DNA of 64,000 bases, taken from NCBI RefSeq assembly GCF_002806995.1, contig NZ_NIHE01000005.1, positions 124,001 to 188,000 of the forward strand, in the 5' to 3' direction. The notes beneath the pieces were generated by a model. The model was not told the DNA's origin and searched no databases. It saw only the letters and a list, made by a program, of their open reading frames with translations. The number at the start of each line of letters is the position of its first letter. Within the stretch, counting starts at the first letter, position 1. The stretch is from Confluentibacter lentus (GTDB lineage: Bacteria; Bacteroidota; Bacteroidia; Flavobacteriales; Flavobacteriaceae). Positions 38,957-48,447 of this stretch are shown piece after piece. A program made the translations under genes and the position numbers.

Positions 38957-39721
38957 TTAAAACTTTTCAAAAACGCCTAATCCAAATAAAGCAAAATCGT
39001 ATTTTACAGGATCGTTTGGGTCCAATTTTCTCAAAGCCTTATCCAATTCCAACAAGGCTTTGGCATCATTTTGTTTTCTATTTAACAACCCTAATTTCCG
39101 GGCTACGTTCCCTGAATGTACATCCAACGGGCAAGATAGTTGACTTGGGGAGATGGATTTCCAAATACCAAAATCCACGCCCGTTTTATCGTTTCTAACC
39201 ATCCAACGTAAAAACATATTAATGCGTTTTGCAGCTGAATTTTTTAAAGGATCGCTAATATGTTTTTGGGTTCTGAGGAGGTGCTCCATTTCAAAAAAAA
39301 CAGTCTTAAATTTTGAAATGGCTGTTTGCATGGAATCGGTTTCGGCATATTTGGCGAAAACGGATTCTAATCCATTATGTTGTAAATAAATGTGTTTTAA
39401 CGATTTTATAAATTGTATAGCATCATCTGCATTAAATGTTCTGTGCACAAAGGATTGTAGCTTTTCTAAATCCGTTTCTTGATGATGGATTACAAAATCA
39501 TAAGGCGAATCATCTAGCAAATCCATCAAACGTTTGGCATTGTTAATAATGCTTTTTCGGTTTCCCCAAGCGATGGAAGCCGTTAAAAACCCTGCTATTT
39601 CAATGTCTTCTTTGTTTCTGAATTGATGTGGTATTTGAATGGGGTCACTTTCAATAAAACGGGGATTGTTGTATTCCTTAGTTTTAGTGTCAAGAAACTC
39701 TTTTAACTCTGTTTTGTTCAA
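38957..39721 (-). CDS. TIGR02757-family protein
   Basis: The 254-residue cytosolic protein matches the TIGR02757 family in length and in features such as ASIAWGNRKSI, a Leu-rich helical middle, and DVHSGNVARKLGLL. The function is not known. A helical DNA-glycosylase-like arrangement is possible because of the final helix-hairpin pattern, but I see no catalytic residue I can name. It is convergent with the M61 gene. Confidence 0.82.
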   Translation of the reverse strand: MNKTELKEFLDTKTKEYNNPRFIESDPIQIPHQFRNKEDIEIAGFLTASIAWGNRKSIINNAKRLMDLLDDSPYDFVIHHQETDLEKLQSFVHRTFNADDAIQFIKSLKHIYLQHNGLESVFAKYAETDSMQTAISKFKTVFFEMEHLLRTQKHISDPLKNSAAKRINMFLRWMVRNDKTGVDFGIWKSISPSQLSCPLDVHSGNVARKLGLLNRKQNDAKALLELDKALRKLDPNDPVKYDFALFGLGVFEKF

Positions 39722-39818
39722 TTTTTTTTGTTTTTAAAAGCAAAAATAAGGTATTTATTATTAGCCATTCTTCATAATTGGCCTCGTAAAAATAAGTTAT
39801 TCAATCACTTATATGTTT

Positions 39819-39841
39819 TTATTTAGATTTATTCTAAATAA
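39819..39841. promoter_or_regulatory. Operator copy 1 upstream of TonB receptor promoter
   Basis: A perfect palindrome: arms TTATTTAGA and TCTAAATAA around a five-base centre. It abuts the -33 element of the promoter at 39842. The second copy, matching at 19 of 23 positions, lies at 39885-39907. The layout fits a metal-responsive repressor (Fur or DtxR class), which is inference. Confidence 0.7.
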
Positions 39842-39873
39842 TTTGCATAAACCAAGTTTGGTATATATTTTTG
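39842..39873 (+). promoter_or_regulatory. Promoter of the TonB receptor-PepSY operon
   Basis: TTTG (39842-39845), a 20-base spacer and TATTTTTG (39866-39873) match both parts of the Bacteroidota consensus. The expected start near 39878 leaves a leader of about 35 bases. Confidence 0.7.
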
Positions 39874-39884
39874 CTCAAAATTAA

Positions 39885-39907
39885 CTATTTATATTAAGTC
39901 TAAATAA
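39885..39907. promoter_or_regulatory. Operator copy 2 downstream of the transcript start
   Basis: This 23-base element shares the full right arm TCTAAATAA with copy 1 and matches it at 19 of 23 positions. It lies between the predicted transcript start and the ATG at 39914. Confidence 0.65.
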
Positions 39908-39913
39908 ATAAAA

Positions 39914-42304
39914 ATGAGAAAACAACTTACCATCCTTTCTGTTTTTGTTATGAGTGCTTTTGGTTTTTCGCAAAACGGAAACATTAAAGGAACCATACAA
40001 GATAATAACAATAATGCTCTTTCTGGTGTGAATGTTAGTCTAAAATCGACCTCCAAAGGAATACAAACCAACGATAATGGGGCTTTTGAAATATCAAATA
40101 TTGCCAATGGAGATTATGTGCTTGCCATCTCTTACTTAGGTTTTAAATCTAAAGAAGTAGCAATTAATTTAAATGCCAATCAAACAATCGATTTAGGAAT
40201 TATCACGCTTTATGAAGGCAATGAAATTTTAGATGAAGTGGTCATTAATGGCGAGCGAACAAACAAATTCTCAAGAAAAGAAACGGCTTATGTTTCTAAA
40301 CTTTCTTTAAGGGATATTGAAAATACGCAGGTTTATAGTACCATCACAACAGAATTATTACAATCGCAATTGGTTACTAATTTTGATGATGCACTTAAAA
40401 ATGCTGTTGGTGTGGAAAGCTTATGGGCATCTACAGGTCGTGGTGGCGATGGAGCTGGTTATTATTCTTTACGAGGGTTTTCAGTACAACCACAATTAGT
40501 AAATGGCCTTCCTGGTTTAACAAACGGAACTATCAATCCAGCTAATATTGAACGTATTGAAGTCGTAAAAGGGCCTTCTGCAACATTATTTGGAAATGCG
40601 GTAACATCTTATGGTGGATTAATCAATGTCGTGACTAAAAAACCGTATGTGGGTACAGGTGGCGAAGTGTCTTTCACATCGGGTTCTTACGGATTGAATC
40701 AAATTACAGGCGATTTCAACACCGCTTTAAATAAAGAGAAAAACATATATTTCAGATTAAATACATCCTATTCAACAGAACAAAGTTTTCAAGATGCTGG
40801 ATTCAGAAAAACGTTTTTTGTCGCACCGTCATTATCCTATAAAGTAAACAACAGATTATCGTTTTCATTTTATGGAGAAATCACCCAAGCGGAACAAACA
40901 AACCCAACCTTTTTATTTTTAAACAGAGCAGCGCCATCTGTGGCAACAAATCTGGATGAGCTGGGTTATAATAATAAATTCTCTTTTACTAGCAACGATT
41001 TGTCATTAGAAAATCCGACGCAGAATTACAGAATTGAAATGGATTATAAATTGTCCGATACATGGCAATCACAAACATTGCTTTCTAAAAGTACCACTTC
41101 TACAAAAGGATATTATACTTATTTATACGATTTTGGAGGCACTCCAGAGATTACATTTTCAAGATATTTAAACAAGCAAAATGCCAATACGCAAACGACT
41201 GATATTCAACAAAACTTTATAGGTGATTTTAAAATTGCCGATTTAAGAAATAGAGTGGTTATCGGCATGGATTATTTAAGCGTTAGTTCTACTGATAACG
41301 GTACTGGCTATGCATACTATGGAAGTGTAACACCAGATGGAACTCAAGAAGCAGGGTATCCATTGTCAACTGCTGGTGTTGATGCTGCTTTGGCTTCACA
41401 AAGTGTTAATAATGCAAAATCCCAATTTGATATTTACAGTTTGTATGTTTCTGATGTATTAAATATTACACCAAATTTATCTGCTATGGTCGGACTTCGT
41501 TTAGACCATTTTGATAGCAAAGGGGATATTACAACAGGAGCAGATGATTACAATCAAACAACATTTTCACCAAAATTAGGATTGATGTATCAACCAATTT
41601 TAAATCAACTATCTATTTTTGCAAATTATCAAAATGGATTTACCAATGTGGCACCAGCATTGGTTGGAGATCCTGATGATGGTCCGCAAACATTAAAAAA
41701 TTTCGATCCAGAACAAGCCAATCAATTTGAGTTTGGAATTAAAACTAACTTATTCAACAATAAATTGAATGTTACTGCAAGTTATTACGATATCAAAGTA
41801 AAAGATAGAGTGATTACAGACCCAGCATCCATTTTTAATAAAATTCAAGGTGGCGAGGTTGTAAGCAAAGGTTTTGAAATTGAAATTAATGCCAACCCTA
41901 CAAAAGGATTAAATATTAGAGCTGGTTTTAGTAACAACGATAGTGAAACAACAAAATCTGATAACACCAATATTTTAAACAGAAGGCCATTGGAAGCTGG
42001 GCCAAGAAACCTATATAATTTGTGGGCGACATATGAATTTCAAGAAGGTGATTTTGACGGTTTTGGACTTGGTTTCGGACTTAATGGTGGAAGCGAGCGT
42101 TATGCTATTAACTACGCAGCTACGGGAGATTTTATTTTGCCAGCGTACACGGTTGCCAACGCCTCAATTTTTTATGTGGCAGACAATTATACCTTTGGCT
42201 TAAAATTGAACAATGCATTTAATAAAGAATATTACAAAGGGTGGTCAACCATAAATCCGCAAGCTCCACGCGCTTTAATGGCGAATTTCACTTATAGATT
42301 TTAA
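39914..42304 (+). CDS. TonB-dependent siderophore-type receptor
   Basis: The 796-residue receptor has a signal peptide (1-19), a carboxypeptidase-regulatory-like domain (about 24-112), a plug domain with SLRGFSVQPQLVNG and IERIEVVKGPSATLFG, and a 22-strand barrel ending in the aromatic Phe signature YRF. The plug and NKEYYKGW near the C-terminus fit ferric-siderophore receptors of the FhuA/FoxA type. The next gene is a PepSY membrane protein, a frequent partner for ferric iron release. Operators bracketing its promoter support metal control. Confidence 0.9.
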   Translation: MRKQLTILSVFVMSAFGFSQNGNIKGTIQDNNNNALSGVNVSLKSTSKGIQTNDNGAFEISNIANGDYVLAISYLGFKSKEVAINLNANQTIDLGIITLYEGNEILDEVVINGERTNKFSRKETAYVSKLSLRDIENTQVYSTITTELLQSQLVTNFDDALKNAVGVESLWASTGRGGDGAGYYSLRGFSVQPQLVNGLPGLTNGTINPANIERIEVVKGPSATLFGNAVTSYGGLINVVTKKPYVGTGGEVSFTSGSYGLNQITGDFNTALNKEKNIYFRLNTSYSTEQSFQDAGFRKTFFVAPSLSYKVNNRLSFSFYGEITQAEQTNPTFLFLNRAAPSVATNLDELGYNNKFSFTSNDLSLENPTQNYRIEMDYKLSDTWQSQTLLSKSTTSTKGYYTYLYDFGGTPEITFSRYLNKQNANTQTTDIQQNFIGDFKIADLRNRVVIGMDYLSVSSTDNGTGYAYYGSVTPDGTQEAGYPLSTAGVDAALASQSVNNAKSQFDIYSLYVSDVLNITPNLSAMVGLRLDHFDSKGDITTGADDYNQTTFSPKLGLMYQPILNQLSIFANYQNGFTNVAPALVGDPDDGPQTLKNFDPEQANQFEFGIKTNLFNNKLNVTASYYDIKVKDRVITDPASIFNKIQGGEVVSKGFEIEINANPTKGLNIRAGFSNNDSETTKSDNTNILNRRPLEAGPRNLYNLWATYEFQEGDFDGFGLGFGLNGGSERYAINYAATGDFILPAYTVANASIFYVADNYTFGLKLNNAFNKEYYKGWSTINPQAPRALMANFTYRF

Positions 42305-42322
42305 ACAAAATATTAATTTTAA

Positions 42323-42347
42323 AAAGGGCAATTTTTAATTGCCCTTT
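42323..42347 (+). terminator. Hairpin between receptor and PepSY genes
   Basis: A perfect 11-bp stem (42323-42333 with 42337-42347) with a TTT loop ends 11 bases before the PepSY ATG. Few T residues follow, so it is more likely a partial terminator or mRNA-processing hairpin than a full stop. Confidence 0.6.
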
Positions 42348-42358
42348 CATACTTAAAT

Positions 42359-43513
42359 ATGGGTTACAGAAAAAGCATTCTTACGCTTCATAAAATTTTA
42401 GGATTAGTAACAGGGGTTGTTGTATTTATAGTTGCCATCACAGGTTGTTGTTGGGCATTTAGGGATGAAATTGAAAGTTTATATTCCGATTATAAAATTG
42501 TTGAAAAACAAGATAAACCCATATTAACACCAACGGAAGTTAAAAATATTGGGGCATCGGTATTTCCAAATAATACCATTCATGGTAGCCTTTTTAGTAA
42601 TAAAAATGAAGCCATTGAAGTTATTTTTTATGATGCCGAACCAGAGTTTTACCAAAGTGTTTTTGTAAATCCGTATTCAGGAGAAATCATTCATATAGAA
42701 GACCACCTTTCGGGTTTTTTTGCGTTTATACTAAAAGGCCATATGCGTTTGTGGTTGCCAAAAGATATTGGTGAACAAGTGGTTGGTGCTTCTATTTTAC
42801 TATTTATTTTCATCATCATTTCGGGATTTATTTTATGGATTCCTAAAAAGCGTAAAAACTTAAAACAGCGATTGCAATTTATGTGGAAACCCACCACACG
42901 TTGGAAACGCAAAAACTTTGATTTGCACACGATTGTTGGTTTTTATATTTGTTCATTAGCATTAATATTGGCTTTTACGGGCACAATTATGTCCTATGAT
43001 TGGCTTAAATATGTCGTTTATAAGTCGGCCGGTGGTGATAAAGTTGCAGCGTTTATTATTCCAGAAAACATTAGTGGTGATTTTAAACCTGACGGAAAAA
43101 CTGTTCCAATGGATTTTTTAATTGCAAAACTTCAAAAGGAATTGCCCAATGCGGAAAGTATTGAATTGCATTATCCAGATTCGGATGTTTCTAGCATTTA
43201 TGTAGAGGTTTCAAATACTGAAGGGGTTTATTATGATTCCGATTTCCGATTCTTCGATCAAAACACCTTAGAAGAAATAGAAACGCCAGGGGTTTATGGC
43301 AAATATAAAAATGCCGAAGTCGGTGAAAAAATATTACGCATGAACTACGATATCCACATTGGTGCCATTGGTGGTTTGGCAGGTAAAATAATTGCCTTTT
43401 TGGTAAGTCTACTTACAGCAACTTTACCGGTAACGGGCATACTTTTGTGGTATGGTAGAAAATATAAAAAAGAAAATGTAACTAAAGGAAATGCTTTGGA
43501 GGCATCATATTAA
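42359..43513 (+). CDS. PepSY-associated membrane protein (putative ferric reductase partner)
   Basis: The 384-residue protein has four hydrophobic helices (about 13-33, 140-160, 193-215, 343-366), with PepSY-like periplasmic regions between, and conserved His residues in [30 protein letters not shown] and [11 protein letters not shown] that could bind heme. Such proteins are regularly paired with siderophore receptors and are thought to reduce or release imported iron. It follows the receptor by 54 bases after a hairpin, and overlaps the convergent ABC gene by nine bases. Confidence 0.88.
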   Translation: MGYRKSILTLHKILGLVTGVVVFIVAITGCCWAFRDEIESLYSDYKIVEKQDKPILTPTEVKNIGASVFPNNTIHGSLFSNKNEAIEVIFYDAEPEFYQSVFVNPYSGEIIHIEDHLSGFFAFILKGHMRLWLPKDIGEQVVGASILLFIFIIISGFILWIPKKRKNLKQRLQFMWKPTTRWKRKNFDLHTIVGFYICSLALILAFTGTIMSYDWLKYVVYKSAGGDKVAAFIIPENISGDFKPDGKTVPMDFLIAKLQKELPNAESIELHYPDSDVSSIYVEVSNTEGVYYDSDFRFFDQNTLEEIETPGVYGKYKNAEVGEKILRMNYDIHIGAIGGLAGKIIAFLVSLLTATLPVTGILLWYGRKYKKENVTKGNALEASY

Positions 43514-44167
43514 AATTTTCCCATCGACCATGGTTAGTTTTCTGTCCGCTAAATTGGCTAGCTCTTCATTGTGGGTGACAATCACAAAGGTTTGACCAAA
43601 TTCGTCTCTTAGTTTAAAAAAGAGGTTGTGTAGATTTTCGGCCGATTCACTATCTAAATTTCCAGAAGGTTCATCGGCAAAAATAAGTCCGGGACTATTT
43701 ACCAGAGCCCTTGCTACCGCTACACGTTGCTGCTCACCACCAGACAATTCGTTTGGCTTGTGGTTGTAGCGATGAGATAAGCCCAAGAAATCTAAAAGTT
43801 CTTTAGCTTTAGTTTCAGCCTCAGACTTTTTTGTCCCTTTTATAAAAGCAGGCAAACATACGTTTTCTAAAGCGGTAAATTCGGGTAAAAGTTGATGGAA
43901 CTGAAAAATAAAACCAATGTGTTCATTCCTGAATTTAGCCAAGGCTTTATCATTCAATGATTTAATACTAGTGTCATTTATTGTAAGATTGAAATCTTCT
44001 TTATTGGATGCTCTGTCTAAGGTTCCTAGTATTTGTAATAAGGTTGTTTTTCCGGCACCTGAAGCACCAACTATAGAAACAATTTCGCCTTTTTTTACAT
44101 GGATATCAACACCTTTTAATACGTGTAAATCGTTGTAGTATTTGTGAATATTTTTTGCTTGGATCAT
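43505..44167 (-). CDS. LolD-type ABC transporter ATPase
   Basis: The 220-residue protein has Walker [10 protein letters not shown], signature [14 protein letters not shown], Walker [13 protein letters not shown] and the switch His in VTHNEE. It belongs to the MacB/LolD group, which energises lipoprotein release or extrusion with a separate permease; no permease is nearby. I take ATG 44167 as the start; a GTG two codons upstream is possible. It lies 38 bases downstream of the DUF5916 gene on the same strand and may share its transcript. Confidence 0.9.
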   Translation of the reverse strand: MIQAKNIHKYYNDLHVLKGVDIHVKKGEIVSIVGASGAGKTTLLQILGTLDRASNKEDFNLTINDTSIKSLNDKALAKFRNEHIGFIFQFHQLLPEFTALENVCLPAFIKGTKKSEAETKAKELLDFLGLSHRYNHKPNELSGGEQQRVAVARALVNSPGLIFADEPSGNLDSESAENLHNLFFKLRDEFGQTFVIVTHNEELANLADRKLTMVDGKILI

Positions 44168-44205
44168 GCACACAATTTAGTACTTTAAGTGGTTATTGGC
44201 AATAC

Positions 44206-46647
44206 TCAAATATGTTTCTTATTAAAAATGTTTTTTACACTGGAATAATTAATAAAATACTGCAATCTTAAAGAAAAGGTATGTTGTATGGGTTGATCAA
44301 AAAGGGTGTCTAAACTTTTGCTATATGAATCATTAGCATTATTATCATAGTTGAACAACTGATTTCTATACAATGCCGTTAAAAAACTTCCGGGAGCAAA
44401 TTGCCAAGAATAACTAAAATCTAAATTCCAAGTATTAAAATTGGCATTTGGATTATTTTGCAAATCACTTAATTCATAACCAGAATTAGCGTTCAGCCTT
44501 CCATTATCTTCAAGTGTAAAAAAATCATCCTTATAATCTACCGTTGACCAATAATTCCTAAAAGTTAGAGATAAGCTATTAAAGGAATTAAATGTGTAAC
44601 TTCCCGAAAGTGAGTTTACTATGGTTTTTCTATCACGTTCTCCAAAAATAATATCGTCACCAACTTTTGTTGCATAACCTCTATCGTTAAATTCTTTATT
44701 ATAATTAAATGAATATCTAACTAAAAGTTTGTCATTAAATCTAATTCGGGGTTCAATCCCAAACCAATATTCATTACTGTCTCTAGTATCTTCAAAATAG
44801 GTGAGACCGCCAAAATTAACATCAAAAGCAAATATCTTATTATAGTTAGATGAAAACCATATCCCTGAATTTACTCGATTTTCATAAATAAAAAATCTAC
44901 CTGCTGTTCTTGGTTCGAAATAATCATATTGTTTGCCTGGTTGGATATTAATATTGATACCATAGTTATGAAGCGTTTTAGTTTGTGCATTGTAATTTAA
45001 TCCTAAACTACTTCCTGTATAAACACCAGGGTCTGCCAATCTATTATAATTATAGTACCCACCAATGTAATAATTGTTTAACTTTTTAGTAGGTTCAAAA
45101 ATTCTATAGGAAACGTCTACACCCATATTATTATAATTGTTCCTGTAAATTAGGCCTAAATCATTGATGTCATATTTTGTATCGGCATAGCTATGATCGA
45201 AACCATATCGAAATTTACCATGTGATTTTCTGGCAGAAAAATAGGTGCTGTAACCTGTTTTAGCACCGTCAAGAGCATTAATATTGCTCATTTTTGTTTC
45301 ACCCTGCAAATTGTAGGTGTTTCTTTTATTTGATATATTAAAAAGAAGTCCTGTAACATTGGCATCTCTAAAGTTGCCATTTCGAGTAACATTAGTGTTT
45401 ATAAGGCTTACGGATGAATTTTTATTGAATTGCTGGTCTACAACCAAAATATTATAGTTGGAAATGGGCTCGACAACTTCTTTTCTTATCTCATCGGTTT
45501 CCGTGTTTTTTATAGTGGCATACGTTTTTTCGGTAATGGCGTTAAAAATACCGATACCAAGCCCGTTTTTTGTCCTGCCAGATACTTTTACGGCATTTAA
45601 AACTTTTACGGTATTTGGATATTTTTCAATAGTTTCATTTTCATTTAATTCAACAGTACCAGTCGGACCATTGCCTACACGTCTTGAGAAAAATAAATTA
45701 CCCTTGCTGAATAAATCCACACCTTCAGTAAAGAATTGGCGCTGCTCTGAAAATGTTTGCTCAAAGGGGCCTAAATTTAATTCTAAATTATCGAAACCAG
45801 CTTGGCTGAAATCAGGTACTAGAGTGGCATCAAGCGTAAAGTTTTCGGTAATCCCATATTTCACATCCAGGCCAAAATTTAAATCTGTGTCGGTAACCCC
45901 ATCATAAGAATTAACCAATCCTGAAGTAAAAGGGTAAAAACTAAGCCTAATAGGGGATTCAATATTTTCGATTCCTTTAAGTTCGCCATGGTATAAACCA
46001 ATGTTTCCTTTTGTAATATCAATCGGATTCCATGTGTATTGCGTTCTATTTCTTCTAAAATGCCTGTGAAACTGAAGTCCCCATGTTTGAACATTTTCAT
46101 TTGAAAATCTGAGTGCATCATAAGGTATTTTCACTTCTACAATCCAGCCATCTTCTACCAAAGAAACCTTACTTTCCCATACGGCATTCCATCCAAAATC
46201 TTCACCTATACTCGGATTTGCAATGGCGTCGGCTTGTGTTCCCGAGGGAAAAATAAAAAACTCTGTATCATTTTGGGCATCATTATTTGGGTTGATAACA
46301 ATACCTAAAAAATCTGTTTGTCCAAAATTATCTCTTGTAGTGAGCTGATTCATTATTTTGGTAGGGTCGTCATGCAAATAAGCACCAAAATAAATGGCAT
46401 TATCATCATAAGTAACTTTAACAATGGTTTTAATGCCCATGGAGTCTTTAATGCCCATTTCTGGTCTAAACTGAGTAAAGTCCTTTGCTTCTTCTAGATT
46501 TTGCCATACATTATCGTTTAGAATACCATCAATTAAAGGTGGATTATTGGTTTTTGAAATAGTTAATGATTTTTTTTCAGTTTCTTGAGCCAGTACTGAT
46601 GAGATACTAAAAAGGGCAAGAAGAAACATTGAATTGATTAGTTTCAT
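44206..46647 (-). CDS. DUF5916 outer-membrane protein with N-terminal CBM9-like domain
   Basis: The 813-residue protein has a signal peptide (1-20). A CBM9-like domain follows (about 28-205), with PLIDGILNDNVWQ, the DFLGIVINP strand and WIVEVKIPYDALRFS. The remainder is a long beta-rich region with alternating aromatic residues and the DUF5916 pattern PDFSQAGFDNLELNLGPFEQTF; it looks like an outer-membrane barrel. Related proteins occur near carbohydrate and peptide-use genes, but no function is fixed. The leader carries a 30-bp palindrome. Confidence 0.85.
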   Translation of the reverse strand: MKLINSMFLLALFSISSVLAQETEKKSLTISKTNNPPLIDGILNDNVWQNLEEAKDFTQFRPEMGIKDSMGIKTIVKVTYDDNAIYFGAYLHDDPTKIMNQLTTRDNFGQTDFLGIVINPNNDAQNDTEFFIFPSGTQADAIANPSIGEDFGWNAVWESKVSLVEDGWIVEVKIPYDALRFSNENVQTWGLQFHRHFRRNRTQYTWNPIDITKGNIGLYHGELKGIENIESPIRLSFYPFTSGLVNSYDGVTDTDLNFGLDVKYGITENFTLDATLVPDFSQAGFDNLELNLGPFEQTFSEQRQFFTEGVDLFSKGNLFFSRRVGNGPTGTVELNENETIEKYPNTVKVLNAVKVSGRTKNGLGIGIFNAITEKTYATIKNTETDEIRKEVVEPISNYNILVVDQQFNKNSSVSLINTNVTRNGNFRDANVTGLLFNISNKRNTYNLQGETKMSNINALDGAKTGYSTYFSARKSHGKFRYGFDHSYADTKYDINDLGLIYRNNYNNMGVDVSYRIFEPTKKLNNYYIGGYYNYNRLADPGVYTGSSLGLNYNAQTKTLHNYGININIQPGKQYDYFEPRTAGRFFIYENRVNSGIWFSSNYNKIFAFDVNFGGLTYFEDTRDSNEYWFGIEPRIRFNDKLLVRYSFNYNKEFNDRGYATKVGDDIIFGERDRKTIVNSLSGSYTFNSFNSLSLTFRNYWSTVDYKDDFFTLEDNGRLNANSGYELSDLQNNPNANFNTWNLDFSYSWQFAPGSFLTALYRNQLFNYDNNANDSYSKSLDTLFDQPIQHTFSLRLQYFINYSSVKNIFNKKHI

Positions 46648-46666
46648 TTGTTTTTTTGATTGATAG

Positions 46667-46696
46667 TTTTTATTGTTTTATTTAAAACAATAAAAA
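46667..46696. repeat. Perfect AT-rich palindrome in the DUF5916 leader
   Basis: Two 14-bp arms around a TT centre form a perfect inverted repeat, 19 bases before the start codon on the minus strand. It may be an operator or an mRNA hairpin. Confidence 0.6.
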
Positions 46697-46719
46697 ATTG
46701 TTTGTTAATGATAATCTTA

Positions 46720-46727
46720 CAAAATTA
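46720..46727 (-). promoter_or_regulatory. -7 element of the DUF5916 gene
   Basis: On the minus strand this reads TAATTTTG, an exact TAnnTTTG, so the 30-bp palindrome falls within the predicted leader. Confidence 0.5.
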
Positions 46728-46920
46728 AGAGAGCATTAAAAAGTTATTCTTAATCAAAAGTTAAATTATAAAGGGAGTGTAAGTTTTTATGGTCTTGAGC
46801 AACTAAAATTTTCTTAACTTTAAGTGCTATGAAATCGCCAACAGCAATTTTTTTTGTAAAAACTACCCATAATACTAAGGCGATATCATATGACCTTTTA
46901 AAAAAAATAAATACCTACAT

Positions 46921-47466
46921 ATGAATAATAATTTACAAATTGCCACATTCGCTGGGGGGTGCTTTTGGTGTACAGAAGCCGTTTTTTTACGATTACAAGG
47001 TGTTGAAAAAGTAATTTCAGGATATACGGGTGGGCATATAAAAAATCCGGCATATCGGGAAATTTGTACTGGTCGTACTGGACATGCCGAAGCTATTCAA
47101 ATTTTTTATGATGAGAATATCATCAGTTATCAAGAACTTTTAGAAATATTCTTTGCCACACACGACCCAACGACATTAAATAGGCAAGGGAATGATGTTG
47201 GTACACAATACCGATCATCCATATTTTATAATGATGACATTCAAAAACAAGTGGCTGAAAGTTTCATAGAGTATCTTGAAAAAGAACATATTTTCGATAG
47301 TCCCATAGTTACCGAAGTCGTACCCTCAGAAGTATTTTATAATGCAGAAGACTACCATCAAAATTATTACAATCAAAACAGTGAGCAGGCCTATTGTCAG
47401 TTTGTTATAAATCCCAAATTGAAAAAGCTAAAAGCGGTGTATTCAAATAAATTAAAGACCATTTAA
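46921..47466 (+). CDS. msrA: Peptide methionine-S-sulfoxide reductase MsrA
   Basis: The 181-residue enzyme has the MsrA signature GGCFWC at 12-17 (catalytic Cys14) followed by TEAVF, and the conserved SGYTGGHIKNPAY, GRTGHAEAIQI and DVGTQYRSSIFY segments. It repairs the S form of methionine sulfoxide using thioredoxin. No signal peptide is present, so it acts in the cytosol. Three bases separate it from folE, so the two are probably cotranscribed. Confidence 0.96.
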   Translation: MNNNLQIATFAGGCFWCTEAVFLRLQGVEKVISGYTGGHIKNPAYREICTGRTGHAEAIQIFYDENIISYQELLEIFFATHDPTTLNRQGNDVGTQYRSSIFYNDDIQKQVAESFIEYLEKEHIFDSPIVTEVVPSEVFYNAEDYHQNYYNQNSEQAYCQFVINPKLKKLKAVYSNKLKTI

Positions 47467-47469
47467 ATC

Positions 47470-48057
47470 ATGCCATATAAAAAATTTGAAGAGTACAATA
47501 TCCAGGTAACTGATGATGTTAGGGAGAGGTATAAAAACATTATTAAGGATTTGGGTGAGGATACAGAAAGGGATGGTTTGTTAAAAACCCCAGAACGTGC
47601 CGCCAAAGCCATGCAGTTTTTAACACAAGGCTATCATCAAGATCCTGTAAAGGTGCTTAAAAGTGCCATGTTTAAAGAGTCTTATAACGAAATGGTTATT
47701 GTAAAAGACATTGAGTTGTATTCACTTTGTGAACATCATATCTTGCCTTTTTTTGGTAAAGCACATATTGCATACATTCCAAATGGTTATATCGTAGGTC
47801 TCAGCAAACTGCCAAGAATTGTTGATATTTTTGCAAGACGCTTGCAGGTTCAAGAACGTTTAACTGAACAGATTTTAGATTGTATCAATGATACTTTAAA
47901 ACCACAGGGAGTCGCTGTTGTTATTGAAGCATCCCACATGTGTATGATGATGCGTGGCGTTCAAAAACAGAATTCCATAACAACCACATCGGGGTTTAGA
48001 GGGCAGTTTGAAAAGATTGAAACCCGAAATGAATTTTTGAAGTTAATTGGTAAGTAG
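47470..48057 (+). CDS. folE: GTP cyclohydrolase I FolE
   Basis: The 195-residue enzyme carries the zinc ligands Cys87, His90 and Cys158 (in [11 protein letters not shown] and [11 protein letters not shown]) and the GTP-binding stretch TTSGFRGQF. It makes dihydroneopterin triphosphate for folate. The length and order of motifs are standard. It follows msrA by three bases. Confidence 0.96.
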   Translation: MPYKKFEEYNIQVTDDVRERYKNIIKDLGEDTERDGLLKTPERAAKAMQFLTQGYHQDPVKVLKSAMFKESYNEMVIVKDIELYSLCEHHILPFFGKAHIAYIPNGYIVGLSKLPRIVDIFARRLQVQERLTEQILDCINDTLKPQGVAVVIEASHMCMMMRGVQKQNSITTTSGFRGQFEKIETRNEFLKLIGK

Positions 48058-48116
48058 ATTTCGGTATATTTATTGTATTCATTGTTGCTTACAACACATT
48101 TATTGCATAAATAATT

Positions 48117-48410
48117 ATGAATGACTCTATGAGTAAAAACAAAAAGCTCTTACTGGGGCTATTATTTGACGGTTGTGGTTACATCTCGTATGTATTTCCA
48201 CCGTTTGATTTTGTTTGGGCACCGTTATCGGCGTATTTAATGACCAAACTTTATAAAGGTACCTCGGGTAAAGTTGCTGCTGCCATATCTTTTATTGAAG
48301 AAGCTATTCCTTTTATAGATTTTATTCCCTCATTTACTTTGATGTGGATTTACACCTACGTGTTTAATAAAAGTGAAGATAAAAAGAAGGTTATAGAAGT
48401 AAAACAATAA
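48117..48410 (+). CDS. Small membrane protein of unknown function
   Basis: This 97-residue product has two hydrophobic stretches (about 12-28 and 65-85) with aromatic-rich, moderately conserved-looking text FPPFDFVWAPLSAYLM between, and a Lys-rich tail. It begins at ATG 48117; a second in-frame ATG at 48129 is as plausible. I recognise no family. A strong bidirectional terminator follows directly. Confidence 0.65.
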   Translation: MNDSMSKNKKLLLGLLFDGCGYISYVFPPFDFVWAPLSAYLMTKLYKGTSGKVAAAISFIEEAIPFIDFIPSFTLMWIYTYVFNKSEDKKKVIEVKQ

Positions 48411-48447
48411 AAAAATCCCTTTCAAACCAATGAAAGGGATTTTGTTT
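48411..48447. terminator. Bidirectional terminator
   Basis: A perfect 12-bp stem (48413-48424 with 48431-48442) with a six-base loop has A-rich flank on the left and T-rich on the right, so it can end both the small gene on the plus strand and the TonB receptor on the minus strand. Confidence 0.85.
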
